Positions 1-9,762 are shown, numbered from the stretch's first letter. The stretch: 64,000 nucleotides of DNA from Pyrinomonadaceae bacterium (GCA_030841085.1 JAVEDP010000023.1:19920-83919); one strand, 5' to 3'. A program made the numbers and translations. Notes: generated by a model not told the origin, from the letters alone.

Positions 1-2
1 GC

Positions 3-317
3 GACCAGCTTACGCTGAGCCGCGCCTTGGCGATGGTTGGTGGTGCGAAAAAAGAAGCGAAGCTCAGCGATGTGCGGATCTACCGGCAGAAACCCGGTGC
101 TACGGACCAGGAGTTGATCCGGGTGGATTATGCGGCGATCAAAAAAAATCAGAAGCCCGACTTTTTCCTCCAGGCATTCGACATCATTGAAGTGCCCGAA
201 GCAGGAATGTTTTCAAGCGGCAGAATTGGGCAAACGCTGATGGGTGCAGTGTCCGGAAGCTTGGGCAATATCATAAGCTCAGGGGGCACCGGGATCACAA
301 ACAGGGTAATTTATTAG
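3..317 (+). CDS. Polysaccharide export protein, C-terminal part (5' truncated)
   Basis: The reading frame is open from the left edge of the window, so only the last 104 residues are seen. The fragment reads like the end of an outer-membrane polysaccharide biosynthesis/export (Wza/SLBB) protein: an SLBB-type stretch with TLSRALAMVGG, then IYRQKPG and a phrase ending AFDIIEVPEAG, followed by a Gly/Ser-rich tail. Such proteins form the secretion channel for capsule or exopolysaccharide. The assignment is inferred from this short segment. Neighbouring export genes would lie upstream, outside the window. Confidence 0.6.
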   Translation, partial: DQLTLSRALAMVGGAKKEAKLSDVRIYRQKPGATDQELIRVDYAAIKKNQKPDFFLQAFDIIEVPEAGMFSSGRIGQTLMGAVSGSLGNIISSGGTGITNRVIY

Positions 318-375
318 CCGACCGCAAGTCGAATTGTTAGAGCGTAAAGAAAAACGCTTTGCTTAGGAGTAAGAA

Positions 376-651
376 ATGAAACGCAGAAACGCGGCCGGCG
401 ATCGTCGCCGGCGAAAGACCTTTACAATTGTTTGGACCGCGGTGCTGGCTATCGGCGTAATAACTTTGATGTATTACGAGATGTCGGCTTTGCTTTACAT
501 ACTGGCTACTCTCGGTGTCACTGCTTTGCTGGTCGTCGTTGCGCTTGCCGACTTGCGCCACGGTGAAAAACAGTCGAGTGAGGTTCCTCGCATGGACGAC
601 TCTGCCGCAATCGGTAGCGGCATAACACCCCAACTCAGCAAGTCAAAATAG
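376..651 (+). CDS. Small two-helix membrane protein
   Basis: This 91-residue protein starts at an ATG preceded by TAGGAG at good spacing. An Arg/Lys-rich N-terminus (about residues 1-14) is followed by two hydrophobic segments (about 16-33 and 38-57) and a polar tail, predicting two transmembrane helices with both ends cytoplasmic. No family was recognised. It follows the export gene on the same strand, with about 60 bp between them, and may share its transcript. Confidence 0.5.
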   Translation: MKRRNAAGDRRRRKTFTIVWTAVLAIGVITLMYYEMSALLYILATLGVTALLVVVALADLRHGEKQSSEVPRMDDSAAIGSGITPQLSKSK

Positions 652-824
652 CCGGCGATCACCATCCTCATAACCAAATTAAATCACGGTTTTCACCTCG
701 TCTAATTTCTTGTTTTTTGAATCTGAGATTCGGTTGAAACTTTAATCGGACTGTTGCATAATCCGGCTGCGTTCACCTCCCCGGTGAACGAAGCGGTCGC
801 GTGGGGTGAGGACACGTGACCTTA

Positions 825-860
825 GGGTGGGGACTGTGGGAGGTCCCCGCCCGCTTTTTT
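825..860 (+). terminator. Strong hairpin with T-run in the permease leader
   Basis: A 10-bp stem (GGGTGGGGAC pairing with GTCCCCGCCC, one G-U) encloses an 8-nt loop and is followed by TTTTTT. It has the form of a Rho-independent terminator. It lies about 190 bp before the permease start and about 170 bp after the previous gene. It could end the upstream transcript or act as an attenuator for the K+ block. Upstream is another hairpin at 770-790 (CGTTCACC/GGTGAACG). Confidence 0.65.
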
Positions 861-946
861 GTCCGATAAACTTTGAGTTTCTCGCTGTGTTAGAAAGTGC
901 AAGCGAAAGCTCATCGGGTCAAACGTCAAGCTAAAAGCTTATCGAA
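861..946. repeat. Copy of the GTCCGATAAACTTT inverted repeat
   Basis: The arm GTCCGATAAACTTTGAG is partly mirrored by AAAGCTTATCGAAC at the far end. The same arm forms a tighter palindrome at 44826-44879. It fills most of the space between the terminator hairpin and the permease gene. The remainder of 947-1053 shows no clear feature except a 7-codon ATG frame at 1029-1052 ending one base before the chosen permease ATG. Confidence 0.5.
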
Positions 947-1053
947 CTCTTAAATGTACTTGACGCCGGATCGAATCAGCGTAGAATTCCGCGAGTTTCC
1001 AACTGCGGCTGGAGAAGTCGAAAGCACGATGCGTATTGTGCTTGACGATTAGG

Positions 1054-3045
1054 ATGCCTCTTCTCGATCGAACACGGCGAAATTTTAAGCTCTGGTTATA
1101 TAAGGGCGGCAGACAGTCGGCCTCAAACGACGATCAGCCCGGCTCTCATAAACAACATCCCTGGTGGAAAGTGATGTGTTTGACCGGTGTCGATTACTTT
1201 TCGACGCTCGGTTATCAACCCGGAATTGCCTTTCTCGCAGCCGGCGCGCTCTCACCAATCGCGACGCTCATTCTTATTCTCCTCACGCTACTCGGCGCCT
1301 TACCAATTTACAGTCGAGTAGCGCAGGAAAGTCCGCACGGCGAAGGTTCCATCTCAATGTTGGAGCATTTGTTGTCGCGCTGGAAAGGTAAACTCTTTGT
1401 CCTGGTCCTGCTTGGCTTCGTTGCCACAGATTTCATTATCACCATCACACTCTCCGCGGCTGACGCTACTGCTCATATTATTGAGAATCCATTTACACCT
1501 GAGCTGATGAAACATCAGGTCGGGGTTACGCTGGTTTTGGTTGCGCTGCTCGGTGGAATTTTTCTGCGAGGCTTTAAGGAAGCTATTGGTATCGCGGTCA
1601 TTCTGGTAGGCGTATACCTGCTGTTGAATCTCGTCGTAATCGGTTTTGGCTTGTTTCAACTGGTGACGCATCCTCACTACTTTCCGGAATGGAAGCAGGC
1701 TCTAATTCACCACCCTGCGGTGCACGGAAATGTTTGGCTCGTTGTCGGGATTTCACTGATTCTTTTCCCCAAACTTGCACTGGGCCTATCGGGTTTTGAG
1801 ACTGGCGTGGCTGTCATGCCATTGGTCAAGGGCGATGAAGATCTGACCGAAGCTGATTGGGAAGACATTCACGTAACGCGCGCTGGCCGCCCGCCGCAAC
1901 CCCGCACGCACGAACTGCTCGAGGGGCGAATTAGGAACACACGTCGCCTGCTGCGCTCCGCAGCACTAATCATGAGCGTGTTTCTCATCACCAGCAGTTT
2001 GGTGACGACGATGATGATTCCGCCTGACAAGTTCCAGATCGGCGGCGAGGCGAATGGGCGTGCTCTCGCATACCTTGCCCATCATTTCTTCGGCGACATA
2101 TTCGGCAGCGCCTATGACCTAAGCACGATCGCGATTTTGTGGTTTGCGGGCGCCTCGGCAATGGCGGGATTACTGAACATAGTGCCGCGTTATTTGCCAC
2201 GCTATGGCATGGCGCCTCAATGGGCCCAGGCGACTCGACCGCTGGCGCTCGTCTTCACTCTAATCGCCATTGCAGTGACGTTGATCTTCAACGCCGACGT
2301 CGACGCGCAAGGTGGCGCTTATGCTACGGGCGTTCTGGTCTTGATGACTTCGGCTGCCGTCGCGGTAACCCTGGCAATGCGGCGCAGAGGACAAAACTGG
2401 ATTCCGTTTCTGCTGATCGCCATTGTCTTCGCTTATACGACGATACAAAACATCCATGAGCGACCCGAGGGAATTAAGATCGCTTCGTTCTTTATTCTCG
2501 CGATAATCACGGCTTCGCTTTTTTCCCGGGTATGGCGTTCGACGGAGCTTAGAGTCGAGCGCATAGAATTGGATGACCTGGCGCGCGAGTTTGTGCGCAA
2601 AGCTGCGGCCGGCACTGTGCGCATCATCGCCAATCGGCTCGACACGGGCGACGCGCAGGAATATGAAATCAAGGAACGCGAGAAACGAACTGACAACCAC
2701 ATCCCTCCCGGCGAACCGATTCTGTTTTTTGAAGTGACACCAGGCGATGCTTCAGAATTCTCGGGCATCCTACGCATTCGCGGTGAAAAGGTTGACGGCC
2801 ACCGTGTCTTGCGCGCAGTTTCGCCGGCAGTGCCGAATGCGATTGCTGCCTTTCTTCTTTTTCTGCGCGATGAAACCGGCAAGCTGCCGCACGTCTATTT
2901 TGGTTGGAGCGAAGGCAATCCCTTGTCCTACCTGCTGAAATACATTGCTTTTGGTGAGGGCGACACCGCTCCGGTCACGCACGAAGTTTTGCGGCAGGCG
3001 GAAAAGAACCCTGAACGGCGGCCCATCGTTCACGTTGGCGGCTAA
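1054..3045 (+). CDS. APC-superfamily permease, Kup/KimA-like
   Basis: This is a 663-residue membrane protein with about 12 hydrophobic helices between residues 40 and 500 and a cytoplasmic C-terminal domain of about 150 residues. The first helix region ([23 protein letters not shown]) resembles the signature at the same place in KimA/Kup transporters. The frame is open from a TTG at 1036. The ATG at 1054 was chosen because the TTG has no better ribosome site; neither start is well supported. Its position beside KdpDE-like regulators and a KimA-type transporter suggests ion, probably K+, uptake rather than amino-acid transport. That substrate is inferred. Confidence 0.7.
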   Translation: MPLLDRTRRNFKLWLYKGGRQSASNDDQPGSHKQHPWWKVMCLTGVDYFSTLGYQPGIAFLAAGALSPIATLILILLTLLGALPIYSRVAQESPHGEGSISMLEHLLSRWKGKLFVLVLLGFVATDFIITITLSAADATAHIIENPFTPELMKHQVGVTLVLVALLGGIFLRGFKEAIGIAVILVGVYLLLNLVVIGFGLFQLVTHPHYFPEWKQALIHHPAVHGNVWLVVGISLILFPKLALGLSGFETGVAVMPLVKGDEDLTEADWEDIHVTRAGRPPQPRTHELLEGRIRNTRRLLRSAALIMSVFLITSSLVTTMMIPPDKFQIGGEANGRALAYLAHHFFGDIFGSAYDLSTIAILWFAGASAMAGLLNIVPRYLPRYGMAPQWAQATRPLALVFTLIAIAVTLIFNADVDAQGGAYATGVLVLMTSAAVAVTLAMRRRGQNWIPFLLIAIVFAYTTIQNIHERPEGIKIASFFILAIITASLFSRVWRSTELRVERIELDDLAREFVRKAAAGTVRIIANRLDTGDAQEYEIKEREKRTDNHIPPGEPILFFEVTPGDASEFSGILRIRGEKVDGHRVLRAVSPAVPNAIAAFLLFLRDETGKLPHVYFGWSEGNPLSYLLKYIAFGEGDTAPVTHEVLRQAEKNPERRPIVHVGG

Positions 3046-3120
3046 ACTTAAAGGTGCAACAGCCGCCGACGGCCACCCACGAATTATCCCTCCGCATAGT
3101 GCCGGCCTTACAATCTCTTC

Positions 3121-4302
3121 GTGTGGAAATCACTGATCAGTAAACCGCGTCTCGGATACATCGTGGCCGTGGTAGTGATCGCTGCCGCGACCGCGGTCCT
3201 GAGAGTGTTCGGCGGCCACGTCAATCCGACCACCGCCGCGCTGGCATTGCTGCTCATCGTGCTTTTTGTGGCCACGGCTTGGGGACCAAAGCCCGCAATC
3301 CTGGCCTCGTTGCTGGGCGTTGCCTGCTTTAATTTTTTCTTCCTCCCGCCCGTTGGCACCTTCAACGTTGCTGAACCAGAAAACTGGATCGCACTTCTTG
3401 GCTTTCTCGTAACCGCAATCACGGTGGGCCAACTTTCGGCCCGCGCCCGGCTGCGAGCTGCGGAGGCTGACAGCGCTCGCCGGGAAGTTGAGCGTCTTTA
3501 CCGCGAGTTGCAGGAATCCTTTGAGCAAGCAAGTCAGGCGAAAGCAATCAAACAGAGCGAGCGGTTGAAGTCTGCTTTACTTGACGCAGTCACGCATGAC
3601 CTGCGTACTCCCTTAACCTCGATCAAGGCATCAGTAACCACTCTTCTCGACGATCAACCATTGCCTAACGACACTCAAGCAACCCGACTGGGCGTTGAAG
3701 GGCGACAAGAGATGCTGGAAGTTATCGATGAGGAAGCCGATCGTCTGGACAGGTTTATTGAAGGACTAATGGAACTGGCGCGCATTGAAGCGGGTGAATT
3801 GCACTTGAGAAGACACCAAGCTTCGCTGAATGAAATACTTTCTGCCGCAATCAAACGATCTGAGCCGCGCACACGCTTTCATCACATCGAATTAAAGTTA
3901 GACGACGAATTACCTTCGGTAAACGTGGATGAGCGGGCGCTGGTCGAGGTTATCTATGTTCTGCTCGATAACGCGGCCAAGTATTCCCCCGCCGGATCTC
4001 TTATCACAGTGTCCGCGACAAACGGTAAAAACAGAGAGGTGCGTCTTGTCGTTGAAGATCATGGGCCGGGAATTTCTTCTGAGCTTCGCCAACGCGTGTT
4101 CACAAAGTTTTTCCGCGCCACGGATGACGGCGATAAAGGCAAACCGTCGGGAACAGGAATGGGTCTGGCGATAGCTCAAGGTATTGTAGAGGCGCACGGA
4201 GGACTCATCTGGAATGAAGACGCTGCTACGGGTCGCGGCACGAGGTTTATCGTGAGCTTACCGACGGATCCTGACCGTCCGCTCGTCGATGAGAAATCTT
4301 AG
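3121..4302 (+). CDS. KdpD-like sensor histidine kinase lacking the N-terminal KdpD/USP half
   Basis: This 393-residue kinase matches the C-terminal half of KdpD. It has four tight transmembrane segments in a DUF4118-type domain (about residues 10-105), a short coiled coil (about 120-150), a HisKA domain with phospho-acceptor His in VTHDLRTPL (about residue 159), and an HATPase with N-box LLDNAAKYS and G-boxes DHGPGIS and GTGMGLAI. The cytosolic KdpD and universal-stress domains of E. coli KdpD are absent. The start is GTG with no clear ribosome site, 75 bp after the permease. It pairs with the regulator 27 bp downstream. kdpFABC is not in the window, so its target may be the adjacent transporters. 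Confidence 0.85.
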   Translation: MWKSLISKPRLGYIVAVVVIAAATAVLRVFGGHVNPTTAALALLLIVLFVATAWGPKPAILASLLGVACFNFFFLPPVGTFNVAEPENWIALLGFLVTAITVGQLSARARLRAAEADSARREVERLYRELQESFEQASQAKAIKQSERLKSALLDAVTHDLRTPLTSIKASVTTLLDDQPLPNDTQATRLGVEGRQEMLEVIDEEADRLDRFIEGLMELARIEAGELHLRRHQASLNEILSAAIKRSEPRTRFHHIELKLDDELPSVNVDERALVEVIYVLLDNAAKYSPAGSLITVSATNGKNREVRLVVEDHGPGISSELRQRVFTKFFRATDDGDKGKPSGTGMGLAIAQGIVEAHGGLIWNEDAATGRGTRFIVSLPTDPDRPLVDEKS

Positions 4303-4329
4303 CGCATCGTTTACATTTGCAGGAGACCC

Positions 4330-5025
4330 ATGAGTGAGAAGCAACGAATACTCGTAGTAGATGACGAACGGCAAATAACACGTGTTCTAAGCCGCGGACT
4401 CACCACGAAAGGTTATGAGGTCCACATCGCTGCTGACGGAGAGGCGGCGTTGCAGACCTTTGTCGATTGGCATCCGGACTTGGTGATAACTGATTTGTCG
4501 ATGCCGAATTTGAATGGTCTCGAACTCTGCCGGAGGCTCCGCGCTTTTTCCGAAGTTCCGATTATCGTCTTGTCGGTAAAGGGAGAAGAGCGAACAAAAA
4601 TCGAAGCACTGGATGCCGGAGCTGATGATTATGTAACGAAGCCTTTCGGTATTGACGAGTTGCTTGCGCGCATACGGGCGACGCTGCGGCGGGCGCCGGC
4701 AGGCCAGGACAATGGAAGAAATGTTCTGGAGGCCGGTGATTTTCGCATCGCACTTGAAGAACGCAATGTCACCATGCGAGATAAAGAAGTACGGCTTACT
4801 CCCAAGGAATATGACCTGATGGTTTACCTCGTGCGCCATCCGGGAAAAGTTCTTACCCATCACGTTTTGCTCGGTGCGGTTTGGGGCGGCAATTACACCG
4901 AGCAAACGGAGTATCTTCGTGTATTTATCGGCCAGCTAAGAAAAAAAATCGAAACTGATCCGGCAAACCCGAAATACATTCTCACCGAACCATGGATCGG
5001 TTACCGATTCAATCCTGGGACCTAG
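4330..5025 (+). CDS. KdpE-like OmpR-family response regulator
   Basis: The protein has 231 residues. The receiver domain has the acidic pair D11/D12, phospho-acceptor Asp55 in VITDLSMPN and Lys in VTKPFG. The C-terminal winged helix (about 135-228) carries the typical LTPKEYDLMVYLVRHPGKVLTH and YILTEPWIGYRF phrases of the KdpE group. A strong AGGAGA lies before the ATG. It is the partner of the preceding KdpD-like kinase and probably controls K+-responsive genes nearby. Confidence 0.9.
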   Translation: MSEKQRILVVDDERQITRVLSRGLTTKGYEVHIAADGEAALQTFVDWHPDLVITDLSMPNLNGLELCRRLRAFSEVPIIVLSVKGEERTKIEALDAGADDYVTKPFGIDELLARIRATLRRAPAGQDNGRNVLEAGDFRIALEERNVTMRDKEVRLTPKEYDLMVYLVRHPGKVLTHHVLLGAVWGGNYTEQTEYLRVFIGQLRKKIETDPANPKYILTEPWIGYRFNPGT

Positions 5026-5044
5026 AGATCAAATCAAAAAACTC

Positions 5045-5215
5045 CAAGCGGCTTTGCCGCAGACTGTGCGGTAAGGCTCTGCCTTACCGTTAAAGCGTTC
5101 TCGATTTCTGGAGGCTATGCCTCCGATTCGTAGGCGCAGCCTAATTAAATGCGCAACTGTCGGAAAGGCGAAGCCTTTCCGCACTGAACGCGGGGAAGCC
5201 GCGAACACTCCCGCT
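5045..5215. repeat. String of short palindromes, degenerate member of the nested-palindrome family
   Basis: At least five small inverted repeats follow one another, built on the pattern xGGCt-TGCCx: CGGCTTTGCCG, GTAAGGCTCTGCCTTAC, GGAGGCTATGCCTCC, TAGGCGCAGCCTA and GGAAAGGCGAAGCCTTTCC. The same building style is seen in the larger elements at 20440, 24577, 26590 and 33581. No convincing gene lies in 5026-5300. Confidence 0.7.
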
Positions 5216-5300
5216 CTCAGCGTTTCAGCTCACCCCGCCTTTACGAACTTTTTATTAATCACTTACTCCATCTTTACACGCACAGGCGCAAGTTTGCCTT

Positions 5301-5573
5301 ATGCAGCAAGGCAGAAGAAAAGACCGGCCGGGAAGATGGGAAGCATTTGCCGCCGCCGTGTGTTTCTTTGGAGGCATCCTGGCAGCCTTAGTTGGCAGTC
5401 TGCTAACTGCTGCCACATGGGCGTTAGGTGCGGATCTCCATCCCGGGCTGAGAGCTGTGGGCACCATTCTCTTAGTGATAACCATTCCCCTCCTCATTTT
5501 CGCAGGCTATTGCCTTGATTGGATGGAACGAAAAGTCAAAAGCCATTCCACAAAAAAATTCGAGGGGAAATAA
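5301..5573 (+). CDS. Small two-helix membrane protein
   Basis: A 90-residue protein starting MQQGRRKDRPG, with two hydrophobic segments (about 14-37 and 50-70) and a basic tail ending HSTKKFEGK. No Shine-Dalgarno is obvious. It sits between kdpE and the KimA-type transporter and could be an accessory subunit, but no family is recognised. Confidence 0.45.
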   Translation: MQQGRRKDRPGRWEAFAAAVCFFGGILAALVGSLLTAATWALGADLHPGLRAVGTILLVITIPLLIFAGYCLDWMERKVKSHSTKKFEGK

Positions 5574-5658
5574 CAATCACACTTATGAGTGGCGAACAGG
5601 TGTTTACCTCAATGGCGGATTTTTAGAGCGGTGAATACATCCGGGAGGAACATGAATC

Positions 5659-7683
5659 TTGGCAGCAGAACTCAAACGTTTCATTATCGGCCGCGCCCTT
5701 AGGACCGAACAAGCGGCTCACGAGCGGCTTACGAAGAAAACGGCGCTGGCGGTTTTTTCTTCAGACGCGCTTTCTTCTACGGCCTATGCCACTGAGGAAA
5801 TCCTGCTGGTGCTGGCCGCGGCCGCGGCTTACGGCCAGGCAGGCGCGTTTAAGTATGTGGTCCCGATTTCTATCGGCATCGGTGTGCTGCTCGTTATCGT
5901 CGCAACCAGCTACCGGCAAACGATTCACGCCTACCCATCGGGCGGTGGCGCTTATATCGTTGCCAAAGAAAACCTCGGCACAAATGCCGGACTGGTCGCC
6001 GGCGCATCACTACTGGTTGACTATGTTTTGACGGTTGCAGTTTCAATTGCTGCCGGAGTTGCCGCTATTACTTCGATGGTCCAGGGAACACGCTACGCCT
6101 GGCTGGACCACCACAAAGTTGTACTGTGTTTGATTTTCATAACCTTCATCGCCATTGCCAACCTTCGTGGCGTGCGTGAGTCAGGGAGTCTTTTCGCCGC
6201 GCCGACCTATGCGTTCCTGATTAGCTTTCTTTTTATGATTGGTTATGGGCTCTTCAGCTATTACAACTACGGCGGCGCTGCGCCCATCCCAGGCCCTGAA
6301 GAGATCAAGATTGCGGAAGGATACAAGCTCCAGCCGATCACGCTGTTTTTGATTCTCGGAGCTTTCTCAAACGGTTGCGCTGCGCTCACAGGAATCGAAG
6401 CGATCTCGAACGGTGTTCCTGCATTCAAAAAACCGGAAGCGAAAAATGCTGCGGCCACACTCGTCTGGATGGCCTTATTGCTGACGGTGATGTTCCTGGG
6501 CACGAGCGTCCTGGCTTATCTCTATGGAGTTCACCCGCACGCGAGTGAAACCGTGATTTCGCAGTTTGCACGAATCATGTTCACGGGGCCGCTGGCCTGG
6601 TTCTACTACGTCGTGCAAATTACGACCGCGTTGATTCTGGTACTAGCCGCTAATACATCATTCGCCGATTTTCCGCGGCTGGGTAGTTTATTGGCGCGTG
6701 ACCGGTTTCTGCCGCGCCAGTTTGCGACACGCGGCGATAAGCTGGTTTTCTCAAACGGGATTGTGATGTTGGCGATCTTTGCCAGCGTGCTTGTCATCGC
6801 GTTTGGTGGCGACACAAGCCGCCTGATTCCTCTCTATGCCGTGGGCGTTTTCCTTTCTTTCACTCTCTCGCAGTCGGGGATGGTCCGCCACTGGCTTAAA
6901 GTGCGGGCGCAGTCGCCAAAGAAAAAGAAGCCGCGGCGACGGCCCGAGGATGACATCCACTTCACTCAAAGCACCGTCGATAGAGAAACGTTGCCCGATG
7001 CAGAACTAGAAGCGTCTGAGCAACGCGGATCCACTTTCGTCACGGACGAAGTAACCAACAGCACACACTGGAAAAAATCCATCGTAATTAATGCAGTAGG
7101 CGCCGTCGCCACATTCATCGTGCTCTGCGTCTTCATTGCCACCAAGTTCATACACGGCGCTTGGATAATTGTGCTGGTCGTTCCGCTACTCGTCCTCATG
7201 TTTCGCGCTATTCACAAACACTATACGATCGTAGCCAAACAACTCTCGACGGAAGGACTGGGGGAGATTCGTCCCATCAATCACACAGTAATCGTGCCCA
7301 TCTCCGGGATACATCGGGGCGTCGTCGGCGCGCTTCAATATGCCAAATCCATTGCTCCCGATCATGTTCAGGCCGTCTATGTGGACTTCGATGAGGAGGC
7401 CACGGCGAAGTTACGCGAGAAGTGGGAGCGTTGGGGGGCGGGAGTGAAACTGGTGGTGCTGCCATCGCCCTATCGCGAACTTACGCGTCCTTTGCTGCGT
7501 TACATCGCTCGGCTCGAACGAAAGCATGACAATGATATGGTGACAGTAGTGCTGCCTGAATTCGTTCCCGCTAAGTGGTGGCAACATTTGCTGCATAATC
7601 AAAGTTCGCTCATGCTCAAAGGCGCGCTGCTCTTTAAGAAAGGTGTGATCGTGACAAGCGTGCCTTATCATTTGGAAAAATAG
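5659..7683 (+). CDS. KimA-type potassium uptake transporter (APC superfamily)
   Basis: The 674-residue protein follows B. subtilis KimA (YdaO) closely along its length: SSDALSSTAYATEEILLVL near residue 35, then SYRQTIHAYPSGGGAYIVAK and LVDYVLTVAVSIAAG. It ends in a cytoplasmic domain finishing VTSVPYHLEK, where KimA has a very similar ending. KimA is a high-affinity K+/H+ symporter. A charged insertion of about 60 residues (about 412-472, KKKKPRRRPEDD) is larger than in KimA. The start is TTG: GGGAGGAA lies 8 bp upstream, and the nearby ATG at 5652 is in another frame that soon stops. Confidence 0.88.
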   Translation: MAAELKRFIIGRALRTEQAAHERLTKKTALAVFSSDALSSTAYATEEILLVLAAAAAYGQAGAFKYVVPISIGIGVLLVIVATSYRQTIHAYPSGGGAYIVAKENLGTNAGLVAGASLLVDYVLTVAVSIAAGVAAITSMVQGTRYAWLDHHKVVLCLIFITFIAIANLRGVRESGSLFAAPTYAFLISFLFMIGYGLFSYYNYGGAAPIPGPEEIKIAEGYKLQPITLFLILGAFSNGCAALTGIEAISNGVPAFKKPEAKNAAATLVWMALLLTVMFLGTSVLAYLYGVHPHASETVISQFARIMFTGPLAWFYYVVQITTALILVLAANTSFADFPRLGSLLARDRFLPRQFATRGDKLVFSNGIVMLAIFASVLVIAFGGDTSRLIPLYAVGVFLSFTLSQSGMVRHWLKVRAQSPKKKKPRRRPEDDIHFTQSTVDRETLPDAELEASEQRGSTFVTDEVTNSTHWKKSIVINAVGAVATFIVLCVFIATKFIHGAWIIVLVVPLLVLMFRAIHKHYTIVAKQLSTEGLGEIRPINHTVIVPISGIHRGVVGALQYAKSIAPDHVQAVYVDFDEEATAKLREKWERWGAGVKLVVLPSPYRELTRPLLRYIARLERKHDNDMVTVVLPEFVPAKWWQHLLHNQSSLMLKGALLFKKGVIVTSVPYHLEK

Positions 7684-7761
7684 ATTTGAGGGACTTGCGA
7701 ACGTAGGCCGAGTTGACGAAATTCAGTTGCCGTGTGGAAGATGAGTGCCGGGCTTCAACTT

Positions 7762-8136
7762 CTAATTGGTGGCCGCATCAGCATCACCGGTTCGGCCGGC
7801 AAGAAAACATGAGCGGCAATAGACCGGGCGGCCTTGAGAAGGATAAAAGGGAACAGTAGTCTGCTGACCGCATTGTGCGCATTGGACTGAAACTTCGATG
7901 CGTTGTCTCACACCGGACGTTTGCGCTGCGGTGATGGCGGCCAGTCTTTCATTCTTCGCTTGCTTGCATGGCTTGCAACGCTTGGGTTCGTTCTGTAAAC
8001 CTTTGTCATGGAAGAAAGCTTGCTCGCCTGAAGTCCAAATGAAGTTCTCGCCGCAATCTACGCATTTGATGCTGCGATCGGGATGTTCGGCTTCGGAGCT
8101 GGATTTCAAACTACCGACTTGATCTTGTTCTTGCAT
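7762..8136 (-). CDS. Zinc-ribbon protein with CxxC-x17-CxxC domain
   Basis: A 124-residue soluble protein with two metal-binding modules. The first has CVDC and CKPC about 30 residues apart. The second has CAQC, exactly 17 residues, then CRSC. The spacing fits the CxxC-x17-CxxC family, whose function is unknown. A close paralogue lies at 45117. The ATG at 8136 was preferred to an upstream GTG because GGGAG lies at correct spacing before it. Confidence 0.75.
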   Translation of the reverse strand: MQEQDQVGSLKSSSEAEHPDRSIKCVDCGENFIWTSGEQAFFHDKGLQNEPKRCKPCKQAKNERLAAITAAQTSGVRQRIEVSVQCAQCGQQTTVPFYPSQGRPVYCRSCFLAGRTGDADAATN

Positions 8137-8374
8137 GTTCGCTCTCCCGGGGTCGTTCGTTCCCACTATTGAAAGGCCACTTGGAAGCGGTGGTACTCGT
8201 TGTCTTGAAGGAGCCGCTGTTCTTTCCTGGCGAGTATCGGGGTGAGCGTCGGCTACCTCGAACAGGCAAGCAGTTGGAAAAAAGTATAACTATGGCGAAA
8301 ATGTGTCAAGGTAAAAAACAAGCGGCCTTTGAGAGCAATACCTGGCCGCAGACTAACCGGGCCATAATTAAGCA

Positions 8375-9691
8375 ATGAAAATCCTGGTGATAGGTTCCGG
8401 CGGCCGCGAGCATGCGCTGATTTGGGCGCTAAAACAGAATTCTGCGTCGCCGCTGAAGATTTATTGCGCGCCCGGAAATGCGGGAATTGCGCAACTAGGT
8501 GAATGCGTCAATATCGCCGCCGACAAACATTTCGAGTTGATTGAGTTTGCGCGAGCGAATGCGATCGACCTCACGATTGTTGGTCCGGAAGTCCCACTGG
8601 CTAACGGCATCGTTGATGAATTTCAAAACAGCGGGTTGAAAATTGTCGGACCGTCGCAAGCAGCAGCGCGCTTGGAATCGAGTAAAGCGTTTGCAAAAGA
8701 TTTCATGCAACGTCATGCGATTCCGACCGCTGACTACGTCGTTGCGCATTCAAGTGACGAAGCCTTGAGCGCCGTGCGAAGCGATAGGTTTGGCGACACG
8801 AATGCGGCGGTGGTCGTCAAGGCGGATGGCCTCGCCGCGGGCAAAGGCGTGATCGTCGCGCGTTCGCGAGCTGAAGCTGAATCCGCGATCGCTGAACTGT
8901 TAAGCGGAAGTGTAGTTGCGCAGGAAGCAGCGAATCAGATTTTGATCGAAGAAGCACTCGAGGGAAGAGAAGTGTCGGTTCTCCTTTTCGCCGATGGCCA
9001 TGATTACGCGCTGATGCCCGCCGCCCGCGATCATAAACGCATTGGGGAAAACGACACGGGCCCAAACACCGGAGGCATGGGCGCGATAACCGATGCATCC
9101 ATCATAGACCCGGAAGTACTTGACCAAATTGTACGCGAAGTTGTTGAGCCAACTCTCAAGGGCGCAGTCATGGAAGGCTTCCCGTTTCGCGGCGTTTTGT
9201 TTATCGGCTTGATGTTGACTGCGGCCGGGCCAAAGGTGTTGGAGTACAACGTGCGCTTCGGCGATCCGGAAACGCAGGCAATTCTAATCAGGCTCGAATC
9301 TGATTTGGCCGAAATTTTCCAGGCGCTGGTGGCTGGTCGCCTGCGAGAGGTCGACATTCGTTGGCGCGAAGGCTCGTCCGCTTGCGTGGTGATTGCAAGT
9401 GAAGGTTATCCCGGCGCGTACCCCACGGGCGCGCCAATCACAGGGTTGGATCGCGTCATTGTCGGCCCGGCGTTGCAGGTCTTCCATGCGGGAACGTCCT
9501 GGTCGGAAGGGGGCGAGTTGGTCACCGCTGGAGGCCGAGTCCTCGGTATCACGGCGTGGCAGCCGACTTTGGATGCCGCCCTGGCCCGGTGCTACGAAGC
9601 CGTAGACCAGATTGACTGGTCAGGTAAACAATTCCGGCGCGACATTGGCCGGTTTGGGCAAGGCGAGAAAGCCAGCGGGTTCAGAATCTAA
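8375..9691 (+). CDS. purD: Phosphoribosylamine-glycine ligase
   Basis: The 438-residue ATP-grasp enzyme catalyses the second step of de novo purine synthesis (phosphoribosylamine + glycine + ATP to GAR). It begins MKILVIGSGGREHALIWAL and contains VKADGLAAGKGVIVA (ATP binding), AARDHKRIGENDTGPNTGGMG and YNVRFGDPETQ, all hallmarks of PurD. Length is typical. It stands alone, not in a pur operon. Confidence 0.97.
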   Translation: MKILVIGSGGREHALIWALKQNSASPLKIYCAPGNAGIAQLGECVNIAADKHFELIEFARANAIDLTIVGPEVPLANGIVDEFQNSGLKIVGPSQAAARLESSKAFAKDFMQRHAIPTADYVVAHSSDEALSAVRSDRFGDTNAAVVVKADGLAAGKGVIVARSRAEAESAIAELLSGSVVAQEAANQILIEEALEGREVSVLLFADGHDYALMPAARDHKRIGENDTGPNTGGMGAITDASIIDPEVLDQIVREVVEPTLKGAVMEGFPFRGVLFIGLMLTAAGPKVLEYNVRFGDPETQAILIRLESDLAEIFQALVAGRLREVDIRWREGSSACVVIASEGYPGAYPTGAPITGLDRVIVGPALQVFHAGTSWSEGGELVTAGGRVLGITAWQPTLDAALARCYEAVDQIDWSGKQFRRDIGRFGQGEKASGFRI

Positions 9692-9715
9692 GCTGTAAGT
9701 AAGAAGATTGGCCGC

Positions 9716-9762
9716 GCCCCCGCCCTCACGGACGGGCTACTAACTGCCGGTCCTTCGGACCT
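9716..9762. repeat. Copy of the CCCGCCCT-acggacgg / GGTCC-ttcGGACC repeat
   Basis: This segment contains CCCCCGCCCTCACGGACGGG followed by a 5-bp hairpin GGTCCTTCGGACC. The same pieces recur twice, inverted, at 60139-60314. It lies in the 306-bp gap between purD and pspA, which otherwise shows nothing recognisable. Confidence 0.7.

Noticed and set aside
2260..2882. Long antisense frames over the first permease gene
   Set aside because: They overlap a well-supported gene on the opposite strand, have no family signature and reflect codon bias of the real gene.
3121..7683. A complete kdp operon
   Set aside because: Only KdpD-like and KdpE-like genes are present; no kdpF, A, B or C was found.
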